Source: Paenibacillus sp. H1-7 (lineage in GTDB: Bacteria > Bacillota > Bacilli > Paenibacillales > NBRC-103111). From it: 64,000 bases of DNA. The stretch is taken from NCBI RefSeq assembly GCF_022354825.1, contig NZ_CP031168.1, positions 1,117,501 to 1,181,500 of the forward strand. The letters run 5' to 3'. Numbering within the stretch: the stretch's first letter is position 1; every line of letters begins with the position of its first letter. The position numbers were made by a program, and so were the translations under genes. This document shows, piece by piece, positions 52,303 to 61,506 of this stretch. Below the pieces are notes generated by a model, which saw only the letters and a program-made list of their open reading frames with translations, made no database searches and was not told the DNA's origin.

Positions 52303-52481
52303 CGGACAGGAGATCCGTTATTTGGATGAAAACCTGCAAAAACGGGGGCGGATCGGACCTAGAGGCCGTTATTGGCGTGTTTTTGCGGCAAATGGTTTAG
52401 TTTTTCGCTCAATAACGGAACCGAGGTCCGATCGCTTTGAATTTTCGGGTATTATTGCTGCAATAACGGAACCAAGGTCCG
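52303..52481. repeat. Four-copy inverted-repeat array (possible REP/MITE-like element)
   Basis: A unit of about 21 bases recurs four times at about 51-56-base steps. Two copies face left (52303-52324; 52354-52374, CGGACCT..CCGTTATTG) and two face right (52410-52430 and 52461-52481, CAATAACGG..AGGTCCG). The inner pair, extended by GATC on both sides (52351-52433), would form a long hairpin with only the central five bases of each arm unpaired. Confidence 0.7.
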
Positions 52482-52557
52482 TTTGAGTAGCGAACGGCGG
52501 TTGAGTCCGCATGGTGTGTGACAGTGAAGGGGCCGATAAAGCGACTGCCGCTGGGGT

Positions 52558-52748
52558 GGATGATATAACGACCATAGCGTGTTCCGCTAGAGAAGCGCTT
52601 GCCGCCAGGACAGAAGGTATAGCGATCAAAGCAGAGTGGAAGCGAAGACGCAAGATTAGATGATGAAGGGGCGTAGGAGGGGCTTTAGAAAAGCGGCACC
52701 GAAGAATTGGATGATATAGCGACCATAGCATGTTCCGCTAGAGAACCG
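52558..52748. repeat. 40-base direct repeat
   Basis: Bases 52558-52597 and 52709-52748 are nearly identical (about 3 differences), both starting GGATGATATA and holding TGTTCCGCTAGAGAA. They are 151 bases apart. A weaker third match may lie at about 52617. Confidence 0.65.
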
Positions 52749-52880
52749 ACCGAAGCAGGGCTCACTAGCAGCCGCCACCCGCCCAGGGTCCGCTGCTGCC
52801 CGCATACTGCATGAGCAGCGCCAGCACGGAAAGGTCATACTGCTTAGCCGTCACCCGGCACGAGGGCACCCAACAACAAT

Positions 52881-52927
52881 AAGCCTCCCAAACCACCCGC
52901 AATCGCGTCGTGGTCTGGAGGCTTTTT
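52881..52927. terminator. Hairpin terminator at the end of the gene-free region
   Basis: AAGCCTCC pairs with GGAGGCTT, and an inner ACCAC/GTGGT stem is present. Five T's follow on the plus strand; on the minus strand it lies downstream of the membrane-protein gene and may serve as its terminator. Confidence 0.55.
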
Positions 52928-52999
52928 CGTTCCTGCTCGGGACTGCCAGTGAGAAGGCAAGTCTGCTCTCTGGCAATCTGCCGGCGCAGGCGCTGCTGC

Positions 53000-54757
53000 T
53001 TACTCGTTCTCATCGGAATTCCGCTCGGCGCCGCCGGCAATTTTATTGATCGATGAGCCTTCGGGTCCTCTCAATTGCTCTTTGGACGGAGCCGCTTCGT
53101 TGATGGTGAACATCGTCTGCATCGACTGCAAATCCTTCGGAGACAGCGCGGTTGCGATGGTCTCCCGGTTGCCCAGGAAGGTTTTCATCTTCTCCGTCAA
53201 ATGGTCCATCATGTCGTCCGCTTTATGCATGCTCATGATATAGCGCGGGCCGGACAAATTGCCGGAGCCGGAGCTCGCCTGCGTGCTGGTCACGAGCTTG
53301 GTGACGAGCAGCCAAGGGCTGAAGGACGTGCGGACGATCGTATTCTCACTTCGGGTGGAGTCGGTAATCGCCATGCCTACGGAAATTTTGGACTCGGTAT
53401 AGGTGCCTTCACCTTGAAACTGGATCAAGTAGCTCGTGAAATGCATCTCGGCCCAGTAAATATGGGCAAGCGTAAGCGCCGAGCTCCCGAACAGAAATAG
53501 CAGCCCCGGGAAATAAACGCCGTTAAATAGGCTCTGGAAGGTGAGGTCGCCGGAAAATTGCTTATTCAGGACGAACAGCAGAAGCGCGGACAGCACAACA
53601 AGCGCGTGGCCGGCTATAGCCGTATATAGGCGCACATGCTTGGAACTAGGAGGTTCGCTTATCTCCTTGTACATCGGCTGCGTCTCCTGAATCGTATCGC
53701 CGACGAAGCTCCCTTTGTCCATGCTGCCTTCCATTTGGAGGTTGGGACTCAGCTCCCGGTATACTCTGTTGGGAAATTCTTTATACCGGATGTTCGCGAA
53801 TTCCATATCAAGGGAACGGAAAAAGTCCTTCGGATGAACGTTTTCCTGCCAATGCTCCCTGAATTCCGATACCTCCGTAACCGGATCGTACAGGTCGGAA
53901 CGGTATTTGGCCAGCACAATGGCGGCGGCGGTCAAAGCCGGGATGAACAGAAACAGCAATATCAACGGCAAGGTCGGGTTAAAAGGAGCCGCCGGCGGCT
54001 CGATCCCCTGCCTCAACAGCAGCTCGCCCACAGCGGGCAGAAGAACGGCGGATATCGTCATCCAGACGATACCGAGTCTGCTGCCACGAAACAGCCGGGG
54101 ATGATTGACGCGTTTAACCGACAGCAGATTGACGACCCACAGGACCGATAGCCCGGCAAGCAGCGCTATTCCCAGCCAGCCGCTGAAGGACGTTGATGAT
54201 AGCTTCGTGAGTCCGAGCGATCCGGATAGCAGGGACAAGAAATAAATGAGCAGCGCGATGATGGAATATCCTGCGTTTTGAACAACGAGATGCAAATAGT
54301 TCCGCATGGAATAAGGCAAAAAAATAAAGTTAGGATAAATGCTGTACAGCATCCGATCCAGCAGGGTGACCGGCTCGTGAAACGTAACGTTTTTGCGCCC
54401 GGACAGCATTTGATCCAGCGTGTTCACGTGATAAGCGATATTAGGCTCGGCGACGTGTTTTTCGCTGCGCGCCTCATTTTTGCTGAGACTTGCGGGAATG
54501 CCGCGGCCGACGTAAAAACGGAACATTTTCAGCAAGCCTCGGGTCAAATACCCGCCTCCTCCGAGCAGCAAGACGATGCAAATTATGAGATGAATCCAAC
54601 CGGCAGACTGCGCTTGACCGGCGATTTGGCTTCGAAGCACGAATAGGGCGGTGATGCCGATGAGCAAAATCGCAATTCCGCTCGCTACATACAGCAAGCC
54701 TTCTTTTTTGAACGGATTTTTAATATCCGGAGCGTTCGATCCGTATTGAAATGACAT
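53000..54757 (-). CDS. Polytopic membrane protein of unknown function
   Basis: 585 residues with about eight predicted transmembrane helices: two near the N-terminus (residues about 20-75), four in the middle (about 165-300) and two near 400-450. A soluble loop of about 90 residues lies between helices 6 and 7 (EFREHWQENVHPKDFFRSLDMEFANIRYKEFPNRVYRELSPN), and the last 130 residues are soluble, with a polar end (SSINKIAGGAERNSDENE). No known family motif was seen. It follows the two WYL genes by about 207 bases in the same direction, so it may be one of their targets. Confidence 0.75.
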   Translation of the reverse strand: MSFQYGSNAPDIKNPFKKEGLLYVASGIAILLIGITALFVLRSQIAGQAQSAGWIHLIICIVLLLGGGGYLTRGLLKMFRFYVGRGIPASLSKNEARSEKHVAEPNIAYHVNTLDQMLSGRKNVTFHEPVTLLDRMLYSIYPNFIFLPYSMRNYLHLVVQNAGYSIIALLIYFLSLLSGSLGLTKLSSTSFSGWLGIALLAGLSVLWVVNLLSVKRVNHPRLFRGSRLGIVWMTISAVLLPAVGELLLRQGIEPPAAPFNPTLPLILLFLFIPALTAAAIVLAKYRSDLYDPVTEVSEFREHWQENVHPKDFFRSLDMEFANIRYKEFPNRVYRELSPNLQMEGSMDKGSFVGDTIQETQPMYKEISEPPSSKHVRLYTAIAGHALVVLSALLLFVLNKQFSGDLTFQSLFNGVYFPGLLFLFGSSALTLAHIYWAEMHFTSYLIQFQGEGTYTESKISVGMAITDSTRSENTIVRTSFSPWLLVTKLVTSTQASSGSGNLSGPRYIMSMHKADDMMDHLTEKMKTFLGNRETIATALSPKDLQSMQTMFTINEAAPSKEQLRGPEGSSINKIAGGAERNSDENE

Positions 54758-54964
54758 GGCTACCCCTCTCTGCAGTTAAGATGGCAAAGGCGTTGTTGTG
54801 CCTTTTCCTATTATGCGACGGCTCCTTGGTACCGTCAACCAACACTACCAACACTGCCACTGCTACACTGTCAACACCTGATGTCTCAGCCGACCGCGCC
54901 GCCCGAACAGCAAGCATCGAGCAGCGTCACACAATCGATACAATGTATGTCGGTTTCTCGGCCT

Positions 54965-55759
54965 TCATGAGTACCTCGCGAGTGCTTTGGCTGCCGATTC
55001 GAGCATTCGGCGGCGCAGCTTGTCGCTTGCGACGACACGGACCCGTTTGCCGAGGAAGCGGAGCTTGGACAGCACATACTCGCTTTCATCGCTTCGAAAC
55101 GACAACGTGATGGTATAGACGTCGGAGTCCGCCGAATAGGCTACCTCCTTCTCAAAGCAGGAGAAGGCGTACAAGATTCTCGACAGCTCCCTATTGTAAG
55201 CGGGAATGACCTCGATGGCGGCTGTTTCTTTGCGCGATTCCAGAATAGCGGCGATTTGGGCTATTAGCTTCGCGGCATCCGCTTCCCGAAAAGGCAGCTC
55301 CGTTACCGATTCAATGTTTTGAAGCCGTGTGGACATAAAAGCGCGCTGCCCCAAATGGTGCCACAGCAAATACCATTCCTTCTTGACCATCGAATACTCC
55401 AGCTTATAGGGAAAGCCAGGCTGGTTGGTGAACAGCTTGCCGTCCTTGATGCGATACGTCATCCGCAAGGCGCTCCGCTTCATAATAAGGCGGCGCAGCG
55501 TACGGAGCAGCGGGTGGTACACCTGCTTTTCCTCGTTCTTGGCCTTCTCGATGAACCCTTGGGACAAATCCATCGGAGCCTGCTCCCCGAGCAGCTGCGC
55601 CAGCTTCAGCTTCGTATCCTCCGTGAAAGCCTCCGCTGCGGCCGGATGCTCCAGCATCGTCTTGAGCCAAGCTCTCTCGTGGGACGTTACGGTGATCGTT
55701 CCGGAGTCATCCAGTCGGGAGATGACCTGGTAATTAAAAATCTTCTCGAACAGATTCAT
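54965..55759 (-). CDS. WYL-domain protein (short)
   Basis: 264 residues. The WYL fold is visible in LRMTYRIKDGKLFTNQPGFPYKLEYSMVKKEWYLLWHHLGQRAFMSTRLQNI, where WYL is conserved as EWYLLW. The N-terminus (FEKIFNYQVISRLDDSGTITVTSHERAWLKTML) has no clear helix-turn-helix. The gene overlaps the larger WYL regulator by 26 bases. Such pairs in Paenibacillus probably act as a hetero-regulator; the ligand is unknown. Confidence 0.8.
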   Translation of the reverse strand: MNLFEKIFNYQVISRLDDSGTITVTSHERAWLKTMLEHPAAAEAFTEDTKLKLAQLLGEQAPMDLSQGFIEKAKNEEKQVYHPLLRTLRRLIMKRSALRMTYRIKDGKLFTNQPGFPYKLEYSMVKKEWYLLWHHLGQRAFMSTRLQNIESVTELPFREADAAKLIAQIAAILESRKETAAIEVIPAYNRELSRILYAFSCFEKEVAYSADSDVYTITLSFRSDESEYVLSKLRFLGKRVRVVASDKLRRRMLESAAKALARYS

Positions 55760-57056
55760 AATAATCCTGAATCTCCTTCCATTCCTCCATCAGTTCCCGG
55801 CGCAGAGCAGCGGGCTCCAGCACCTCGCAGCTCGAGCCGAAGCTGCGCAGCCAAGGCTTGATCTCGGTCGTTCCGTTTACCGTAATTTCATAGACGAACG
55901 AGTCTTCCTCCTCCACTGCAATGCGTCCCCATTGCCCCTGGCTCAGCACCCGTTCCCTGACGAAATTCGGCTGTACGCCCTCCGGGTTGTAAAATCTGGC
56001 GCGGACGGTTACGCTGCGTCCGGTATCGATCAGCCAGCTGTGCCGGATTTGGTCCTCCAGCTGCTGCCGCTTGGCATTGAACAAGTCCTCGGATACCGCC
56101 TCGCCCTCCTCGATTTGGGTGAGGCCCTCCATCCGGTACTTTTTGACGCCGTGGCGGGCGTTGGTGCCAAGCAAATACCACCGGCCGTACTGATGGTCAT
56201 ACACGACCTTGATCGGCAGCACGAGCTCCTGCTTGCCCTCGGTTTCCCGCTCGAACAACGGGTTCGTGTTTTGCGAACCGTAGCTTTTTCGCGACTTGGG
56301 GGAGAAATACAGGAAGCGGACCAAACGGCGTTGGCGGATCGCATGGAGCAGCGTATTCAGATGAGCCTCGTCCAAAATGCGCGAATGATAATGGTACTTA
56401 TATAGGAAAGGCTCGACAAAAGCCGTTTCGTTCTCCGCCTGCTTTACTGCTTTTTTAATGGTATCCCGCAGCAAATAACCTTGGACGGAAGGCACTTGCG
56501 TGTTGGACATGACATCTACGAAGTCGTACAGATCGACCAGCTCCTCGTAGGTCAGCTCGTTCGTCAAATCGTTATGGATCCGGTACCGGTACGGCCGTCC
56601 TCCCGGCTCACGGCGTATGACCCCGACCTCTTCGAGATATTTCAGGTCGCTTCGGATCGTCTTCTCATCCGGCAGCGGAAGGTCGGCCGGCATTTGCCCG
56701 CAGCATGCGTCGAGCAGCTCCATCGCCGTACGCGCCTCCTGCATGGCGGCAAGAAGCAGCGTCAGCCTGTACGTTTCGGAGTCTTTAAGCGACTTGGCGC
56801 GGTACAGAAACAAGAGCATCGGATCTGCCGATTCATAATAGTTGAAACGGAGCGTCTCCGCGAATTCCTTGCCCTGCTCCTGAGGGAGCTGCTGGTACAC
56901 GGCCTGGAGGATGTCCTTCAAGCGCCGGATCGTCTTGTCGTAGGTATGTACGGAAATGCCGAGGCGCTCGGCAAACTGCTGGCGGCTGTAGGCTCCGCTA
57001 GTCAGGACAAGCATGCGCAGAAATTGTATTTCCTTATCGAAGCTTTCTTTGGCCAT
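55734..57056 (-). CDS. WYL-domain transcriptional regulator
   Basis: 440 residues. ATG at 57056 lies six bases after GGAGG; an ATG six bases earlier abuts the ribosome site. The N-terminal winged helix-turn-helix region (FLRMLVLTSGAYSRQQFAERLGISVHTYDKTIRRLKDIL) is followed by a second DNA-binding-like part (TIRSDLKYLEEVGVIRREPGGRPYRYRI). The WYL domain is at about residues 235-330 (RLVRFLYFSPKS ... LPIKVVYDHQYGRWYLLGTNARHGVKKYRMEGLTQI), with a WCX-like end. WYL proteins sense small ligands or nucleic acids. Confidence 0.85.
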   Translation of the reverse strand: MAKESFDKEIQFLRMLVLTSGAYSRQQFAERLGISVHTYDKTIRRLKDILQAVYQQLPQEQGKEFAETLRFNYYESADPMLLFLYRAKSLKDSETYRLTLLLAAMQEARTAMELLDACCGQMPADLPLPDEKTIRSDLKYLEEVGVIRREPGGRPYRYRIHNDLTNELTYEELVDLYDFVDVMSNTQVPSVQGYLLRDTIKKAVKQAENETAFVEPFLYKYHYHSRILDEAHLNTLLHAIRQRRLVRFLYFSPKSRKSYGSQNTNPLFERETEGKQELVLPIKVVYDHQYGRWYLLGTNARHGVKKYRMEGLTQIEEGEAVSEDLFNAKRQQLEDQIRHSWLIDTGRSVTVRARFYNPEGVQPNFVRERVLSQGQWGRIAVEEEDSFVYEITVNGTTEIKPWLRSFGSSCEVLEPAALRRELMEEWKEIQDYYESVREDF

Positions 57057-57353
57057 CCCCATCCTCCGTTTCCATAATCAAGCTGCTGCTCTTATTGTAG
57101 CAGGGAGGTGACAGGGTGAAAATGGAAATTTTGTCCCAGCCTGTCCGGAGTGTGCAGTGTTGAGGAACAGGCGGATGCGCATTGTAATACATTCGCCCTG
57201 TACGAAGAAGCGGGAATAAGCGATGATACTGCTTAAGGAGCATCACATAAGAGGTTAAAGAACCGGCACAAAAAAAGGAAGCTTCCCTCTGAAAGGCAGC
57301 CTGCCTTAACAAGACTGGGGTATACTAATATTGAAGAACAGGAGGGGCACACC

Positions 57354-58142
57354 ATGATCGATCCCCATTATCGGCAGCTTATCATGCAAGAGCTTAGAAG
57401 AATAGAACAGGAGGAGCAGGTCCGCATCCTGTATGCATGCGAATCCGGAAGCAGGGCGTGGGGGTTCCCATCTCAGGACAGCGATTACGACGTCCGCTTC
57501 TTATACATCCGGCCAGTCGACTGGTACGTATCGATATTCGACAAAAGGGATGTGATCGAACGTCCTATCAACAGCATGCTCGATATTAACGGCTGGGATT
57601 TGAAAAAAGCGCTGAATTTGTTCCGCAAGTCGAACCCGCCGCTGCTCGAATGGCTGCAATCGCCGATTTTGTATGAAGAAACGTACACGGTGACCGAACG
57701 GATCCGCAGCTTGTCGCCGTTAACCTTTTCACCCAAATCGTGCATGTACCATTATCTTCATATGGCCAAAAGAAATTACCGCGATTACTTGCAGGGGGAC
57801 AGGGTGAGGCTCAAAAAGTATTTTTACGTCTTGCGTCCGATTCTGGCTTGCGAATGGATTGAACGGTACCATGAGATGGCTCCGATGGAGTTCGATCGGC
57901 TGGTTGAACGTTTGATTCCGGAAGAGAGCGAGCTGAGAAGCGCCGTCAACAACCTGCTCGCGCGCAAAAAATCAGGGGAAGAGCTGGACGACGAGCCTAG
58001 GATACAGTGCATCAATGACTATTTGGAAGAGCGAATCAGCCATTTTGAACAGGCTGCCCGGGAAGCCGAAGATCTATCGTACCAACGCGATACGCAGCTC
58101 GATGAGCTGTTTCGGGCCGCATTGCAGGAGGTTTGGGGATAA
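57354..58142 (+). CDS. Nucleotidyltransferase-superfamily protein (RlaP/YcgL type)
   Basis: 262 residues. The core ESGSRAWGFPSQDSDYDVRFLYIRPVDWYVSI holds the GSRAWG and DYDVR motifs (two metal-binding Asp) of the DNA-polymerase-beta-like superfamily. The protein matches a predicted family with the conserved DLKKALNLFRKSNPPLLEWLQSPI block. Its substrate is not known. A hairpin terminator follows 18 bases after the stop. It is an independent gene between the WYL operon and the GH28-like gene. Confidence 0.88.
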   Translation: MIDPHYRQLIMQELRRIEQEEQVRILYACESGSRAWGFPSQDSDYDVRFLYIRPVDWYVSIFDKRDVIERPINSMLDINGWDLKKALNLFRKSNPPLLEWLQSPILYEETYTVTERIRSLSPLTFSPKSCMYHYLHMAKRNYRDYLQGDRVRLKKYFYVLRPILACEWIERYHEMAPMEFDRLVERLIPEESELRSAVNNLLARKKSGEELDDEPRIQCINDYLEERISHFEQAAREAEDLSYQRDTQLDELFRAALQEVWG

Positions 58143-58159
58143 TAGAGAAAATAGAGCGG

Positions 58160-58185
58160 GGGCTGCTTCGGCGGCCCTTTCTTCG
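58160..58185 (+). terminator. Terminator of the nucleotidyltransferase gene
   Basis: GGGCTGC pairs with GCGGCCC around a TTCG tetraloop (58160-58177), followed by TTTCTTC. Confidence 0.7.
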
Positions 58186-58409
58186 TTGTCGGCCTGTGCT
58201 GCAGCAGCTGATGAGCCGTTAGACGGGAGCAGCATTTCGTTTGCTAGACGGCATTAGCGACAACAGACCGTGTATGAATTTTGCGCAAAAACATCTGAAT
58301 TTCGGTCATATACGTAAGGGGAGTAAGACTCCATAATGGATAGACATGCGCTTGAATAAGCACTGGCTTGGAGGCATCAATCTATTGATAATGGAGGCTG
58401 CTTTGACAT

Positions 58410-60974
58410 ATGGAATCGCATCGACATACCGGCCCGGGAAGCGGATCATCCGCTGCAGGGAGCAAGGACACAGCCTGCGCAGGCGTGCTGAATTTAAAGC
58501 ATAAGGAAATGACGGCGGGCACCATCCGCCATATTGAGCTGAGATATAATGTGAACGGCAAGGCAGAGCTGACTACGGAAGCCGAGCTTCATCCCGTCTA
58601 TCCGAAGTGGGACGTTGTGTTCACACTCCCTGAGAGCATTCCGGCGTCAATCGAGGATGAAGTGTCCGTCATTGGCATGGATAAAAGAAAGCTGGCCCCA
58701 GATGAAATTAGCGCCGACGGCACAACGGTTACTCTCCGAGAGCTTGAGCTGCAGCCGAACAATGGCATCGACGTTCTTCTGTATCTTAATGCGAAGGTCA
58801 TTCCGCCGGTTTGCGGGTCGGGGTATACTTTTGCGGCTGCAAGTGCCGTGCAAGGGAAGGGCTTCAGCCAAGGAACCGGTACGGAACAAGCGATATTGAC
58901 AAGTGTAAGCACCGTGTCCGATTTGAAAAGGGTCATTCCGGTAGAGCGGTATTCCGAACCGGATTATACCCGTACGCAGCTATCGTGGATAACGCCGCAA
59001 GGGGCGGCACAAGTGAGCGTCGAGCTGTCCGACGACCGCGGAGCTAGTTGGAAAGAAGCCTCTTTTACTACGCAGCAGAGAATCGTTACTGCCGATGACG
59101 TGGACAAGATTCAAAGTATCAGCGGCCAGCTGGTGGACAGAAGATCGCCGAGAGAGGTCGTCGAGCTGGACCGGATTGTCGTCGGCTTGCACGAAATTCC
59201 TGAATATCCGCCCGGAACGCAGCTGACTATTGCCGATGTATCGAATTTGGGGCTGAACCGGCATTATATGTTCCGGCTGCGTGTAACCGGCGGAGACCAC
59301 GCAGGCTTATCGAATACGGCAGCCTATTTCACAGGCACATTCAACATCGTCAATTATGGCGCGATTGCGGCAGAGCGGGCCGAAGACGCCGTCGACAATA
59401 CGGAAGCGATCCAGGCGGCAATGGATGCTGCGGCGGCATCGGGAGGCGGCACCGTCTATGTTCCTCCGGGCATCTTCGGTCAGGGGACGATTCATCTGAG
59501 GAGCCATGTTTACTTGTACCTTGCCCCGGGATCGGTGCTGTGGGGATTGAGCGGCGCCATAGACGACAGGGGAGTCCGTCTGAACCAATATCAGGACGGG
59601 GGGCACAGCTTCCATCACAGCGCCATGTTTTACGGCTTGCGGCTCGATAACATTAAAATTATCGGAACCGGAACGATCCACGGAGGTACGGGCATGCGTA
59701 CCGGCGACCCGGCCAGCGGCTCGGGGCTTGCTGACAAACAGGTTTCCATTACACTGTGCACCAACTACGAGTTCGGCGGATATGGCGCCCCGGAAGGCAC
59801 GTACGAGCTCAGCGACAAAACCGATAAGCTGATTATCCAGCGGGTGGGACACTTCCAGCTGCTGTCCGGCGGTGTGGATTATATCGATATCCACGACGTT
59901 TATGTAGCGGACGAGGATACCGAGAAGCAATACGAGGACGGCAGACTGCTTGGATATGTCGGCGGTAAATATTCGAACCGCGATATTTTTGATCTGATGT
60001 CCGACAGCTACGTCTCGATCACCAACATTTATGCCGAATTTGCCGCAGACGATATCGTCAAGCTGGGCAGCGATTATGCGCTTGGCTTCGTAAGGCACTC
60101 GGGACATTACCGGGTGGACCGGATTGAAGCCTGGACTTGGTGTAACCTGTTCCAGATCGGCTCGGAGACGGTCGGCGACATTTCCAATATTCACGTGTCC
60201 AATATTACTGTACACCAAGCGGAAAAGTCCGGTTTCTCCATCTCCACGAATGACGGAACCGTAGTATCGAACTTGCTGCTGGACGGAAGCAATGAGATGA
60301 CCGGCACCAAAACGCCGATTACCATGACGATCAGCAACCGGGGACGTCGGCCTGGCGGGCCTGAGGCTGCGCTTGTCGGAGGCATCAACCGCGTGACGCT
60401 GAAAAATATCCGGATTACCGAGGCAAGAGGCATCAAGAGCGGCGAAACGTGGGCTCCGACCATCTGCGGATACTTCAATGAAGACACAGGCGTCACGCAT
60501 TATGCGGAGCACATCGCATTGGAGAACATTAGCCTGGTGACCAAGGCGGCTCACCCGACCCGCACCCCCGCTCAAGTCAGCAGGGGGCAGGAGCCGAGCG
60601 ATCCTGTGAAGGATGCAGTGGTGCTGGAAATGCCGACCCGCTATCCGTCTGCGGCAGGAAATTACAATGTGGCGGCACCAGGCCAGCGCCCGGCTTACGG
60701 CTTATATGCCCGCCATATCAAACACCTGACGATCCGGAATATGGCGGCTGCTTATGAAGAAGGGCACGATGACGGAAGATACGCCGTCGTCTTGGATGAC
60801 GTTATCGATGCGGACATCGACCGTCTCAGCCTGCCGAAGTTTAGCGCACACCACCATGCTCTGGTAAAGACGATCCGATCCGCAGGCATTCAAATCGCCA
60901 ACAGCCGGCCGTTGGAGGATACGAACGGTACCACAGAGTTGACGGAAGCAGAATATCCGGCGCTGCACGAATAA
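58410..60974 (+). CDS. GH28-like (polygalacturonase fold) glycoside hydrolase, no signal peptide
   Basis: 854 residues. The first 300 residues are beta-rich Ig/FN3-like modules (VSVELSDDRGASWKEASFTT). The beta-helix begins at about residue 312 with NIVNYGAIAAERAEDAVDNTEAIQAAMDAAAASGGGTVYVPPGIFGQGTIHLRSHVYLYLAPGS (quoted from several parts), the usual start of GH28 and related pectin enzymes. Further landmarks are GTIHGGTGMR and DDIVKLGSDYALG, likely active-site Asp. No secretion signal precedes it, so it may act inside on imported fragments. A promoter was not clearly found in the preceding 267 bases. Confidence 0.83.
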   Translation: MESHRHTGPGSGSSAAGSKDTACAGVLNLKHKEMTAGTIRHIELRYNVNGKAELTTEAELHPVYPKWDVVFTLPESIPASIEDEVSVIGMDKRKLAPDEISADGTTVTLRELELQPNNGIDVLLYLNAKVIPPVCGSGYTFAAASAVQGKGFSQGTGTEQAILTSVSTVSDLKRVIPVERYSEPDYTRTQLSWITPQGAAQVSVELSDDRGASWKEASFTTQQRIVTADDVDKIQSISGQLVDRRSPREVVELDRIVVGLHEIPEYPPGTQLTIADVSNLGLNRHYMFRLRVTGGDHAGLSNTAAYFTGTFNIVNYGAIAAERAEDAVDNTEAIQAAMDAAAASGGGTVYVPPGIFGQGTIHLRSHVYLYLAPGSVLWGLSGAIDDRGVRLNQYQDGGHSFHHSAMFYGLRLDNIKIIGTGTIHGGTGMRTGDPASGSGLADKQVSITLCTNYEFGGYGAPEGTYELSDKTDKLIIQRVGHFQLLSGGVDYIDIHDVYVADEDTEKQYEDGRLLGYVGGKYSNRDIFDLMSDSYVSITNIYAEFAADDIVKLGSDYALGFVRHSGHYRVDRIEAWTWCNLFQIGSETVGDISNIHVSNITVHQAEKSGFSISTNDGTVVSNLLLDGSNEMTGTKTPITMTISNRGRRPGGPEAALVGGINRVTLKNIRITEARGIKSGETWAPTICGYFNEDTGVTHYAEHIALENISLVTKAAHPTRTPAQVSRGQEPSDPVKDAVVLEMPTRYPSAAGNYNVAAPGQRPAYGLYARHIKHLTIRNMAAAYEEGHDDGRYAVVLDDVIDADIDRLSLPKFSAHHHALVKTIRSAGIQIANSRPLEDTNGTTELTEAEYPALHE

Positions 60975-61009
60975 GCCGAGCCGGTCATAGCCCTACTTGC
61001 ACCTTATTG

Positions 61010-61040
61010 AACCGTTTGCCGCAGGCAGACGGTTTTTTTC
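61010..61040 (+). terminator. Terminator of the GH28-like gene
   Basis: AACCGTTTGCC pairs with GGCAGACGGTT around GCA, followed by seven T's. Confidence 0.85.
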
Positions 61041-61216
61041 CATGATCATCTTTTATGACAGTAAACATCATTGCTGAATAAGAAGATCTGAAAACGCTTT
61101 CCCAAAAAACGCTCGAAGCTGCATCAAATCAAGCTATTTCCCTAGAAAAGTAGTCCATACGTATTCAGCATAGCTTCATATACTGAAAGTAGCTTCTCGC
61201 CAAGGAGGTGAATCTC

Positions 61217-61336
61217 ATGTCCTGTCGTCATCATCATAAAAAACGTCATGGGAAGAAAGTCAAAGTCATCATTATCGCCAAAAAAGTCGTGGTTCTGAAA
61301 AAGAAACACAGAAAAATGCACAAGCACGGCTGCTAA
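61217..61336 (+). CDS. His/Lys-rich mini-protein
   Basis: 39 residues; ATG at 61217 follows a very good AAGGAGGTG at spacing 6. The sequence starts MSCRHHHKKRHGKK, has a short hydrophobic middle (VKVIIIAKKVVVL) and ends KKKHRKMHKHGC, so His/Lys clusters flank a beta-like core with a Cys near each end. Its own terminator follows 12 bases after the stop, so it is a full transcription unit. It could bind metal ions, nucleic acid or the spore coat; none is proved, and no family is known to me. Confidence 0.75.
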   Translation: MSCRHHHKKRHGKKVKVIIIAKKVVVLKKKHRKMHKHGC

Positions 61337-61347
61337 TCATTGCTAAG

Positions 61348-61385
61348 GAAACGCCTCGTGCAAACGGGGCGTTTCTCCTTTTTTT
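61348..61385 (+). terminator. Terminator of the mini-protein gene
   Basis: GAAACGCCTCGT pairs with ACGGGGCGTTTC (one G-U pair) around GCAA, followed by TCC and seven T's. Confidence 0.85.
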
Positions 61386-61437
61386 GGCCGATGCTCCCCC
61401 AAAAATTTCGGAAATATGCGATAATGGAGTAAGTACG

Positions 61438-61470
61438 GGAACCTGTCACTCGGCAGGTTTCTTTTATTTT
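61438..61470 (+). terminator. Attenuator-like hairpin before the cNMP/PrsW gene
   Basis: AACCTG (61440-61445) pairs with CAGGTT (61454-61459) and is followed by TCTTTTATTTT. It stands 37 bases before the start codon, in what should be the leader. Confidence 0.45.
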
Positions 61471-61506
61471 AGAGGCTGGTCCAAAAGAGAGAGGCTGGAG
61501 AGAGGC

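Larger units (their letters stand above)
51839..52999. other. 1.16-kb gene-free region with repeats
   Basis: No open frame here has a ribosome site and a protein-like composition. The region holds an inverted-repeat array (52303-52481), a 40-base direct repeat (52558-52748) and a hairpin at its end (52881). The stretch 51960-52200 is G-rich and purine-biased on the plus strand (GGAGGCGAG-type words). Confidence 0.5.

Noticed and set aside
52303..52481. CRISPR array
   Set aside because: The repeats are in both orientations, imperfect, and only four; no cas genes are near.
59307..60575. Minus-strand open frame of 422 codons
   Set aside because: It is the antisense shadow of the GH28-like gene; no ribosome site and an unlikely, Arg/Asp/Val-rich composition.
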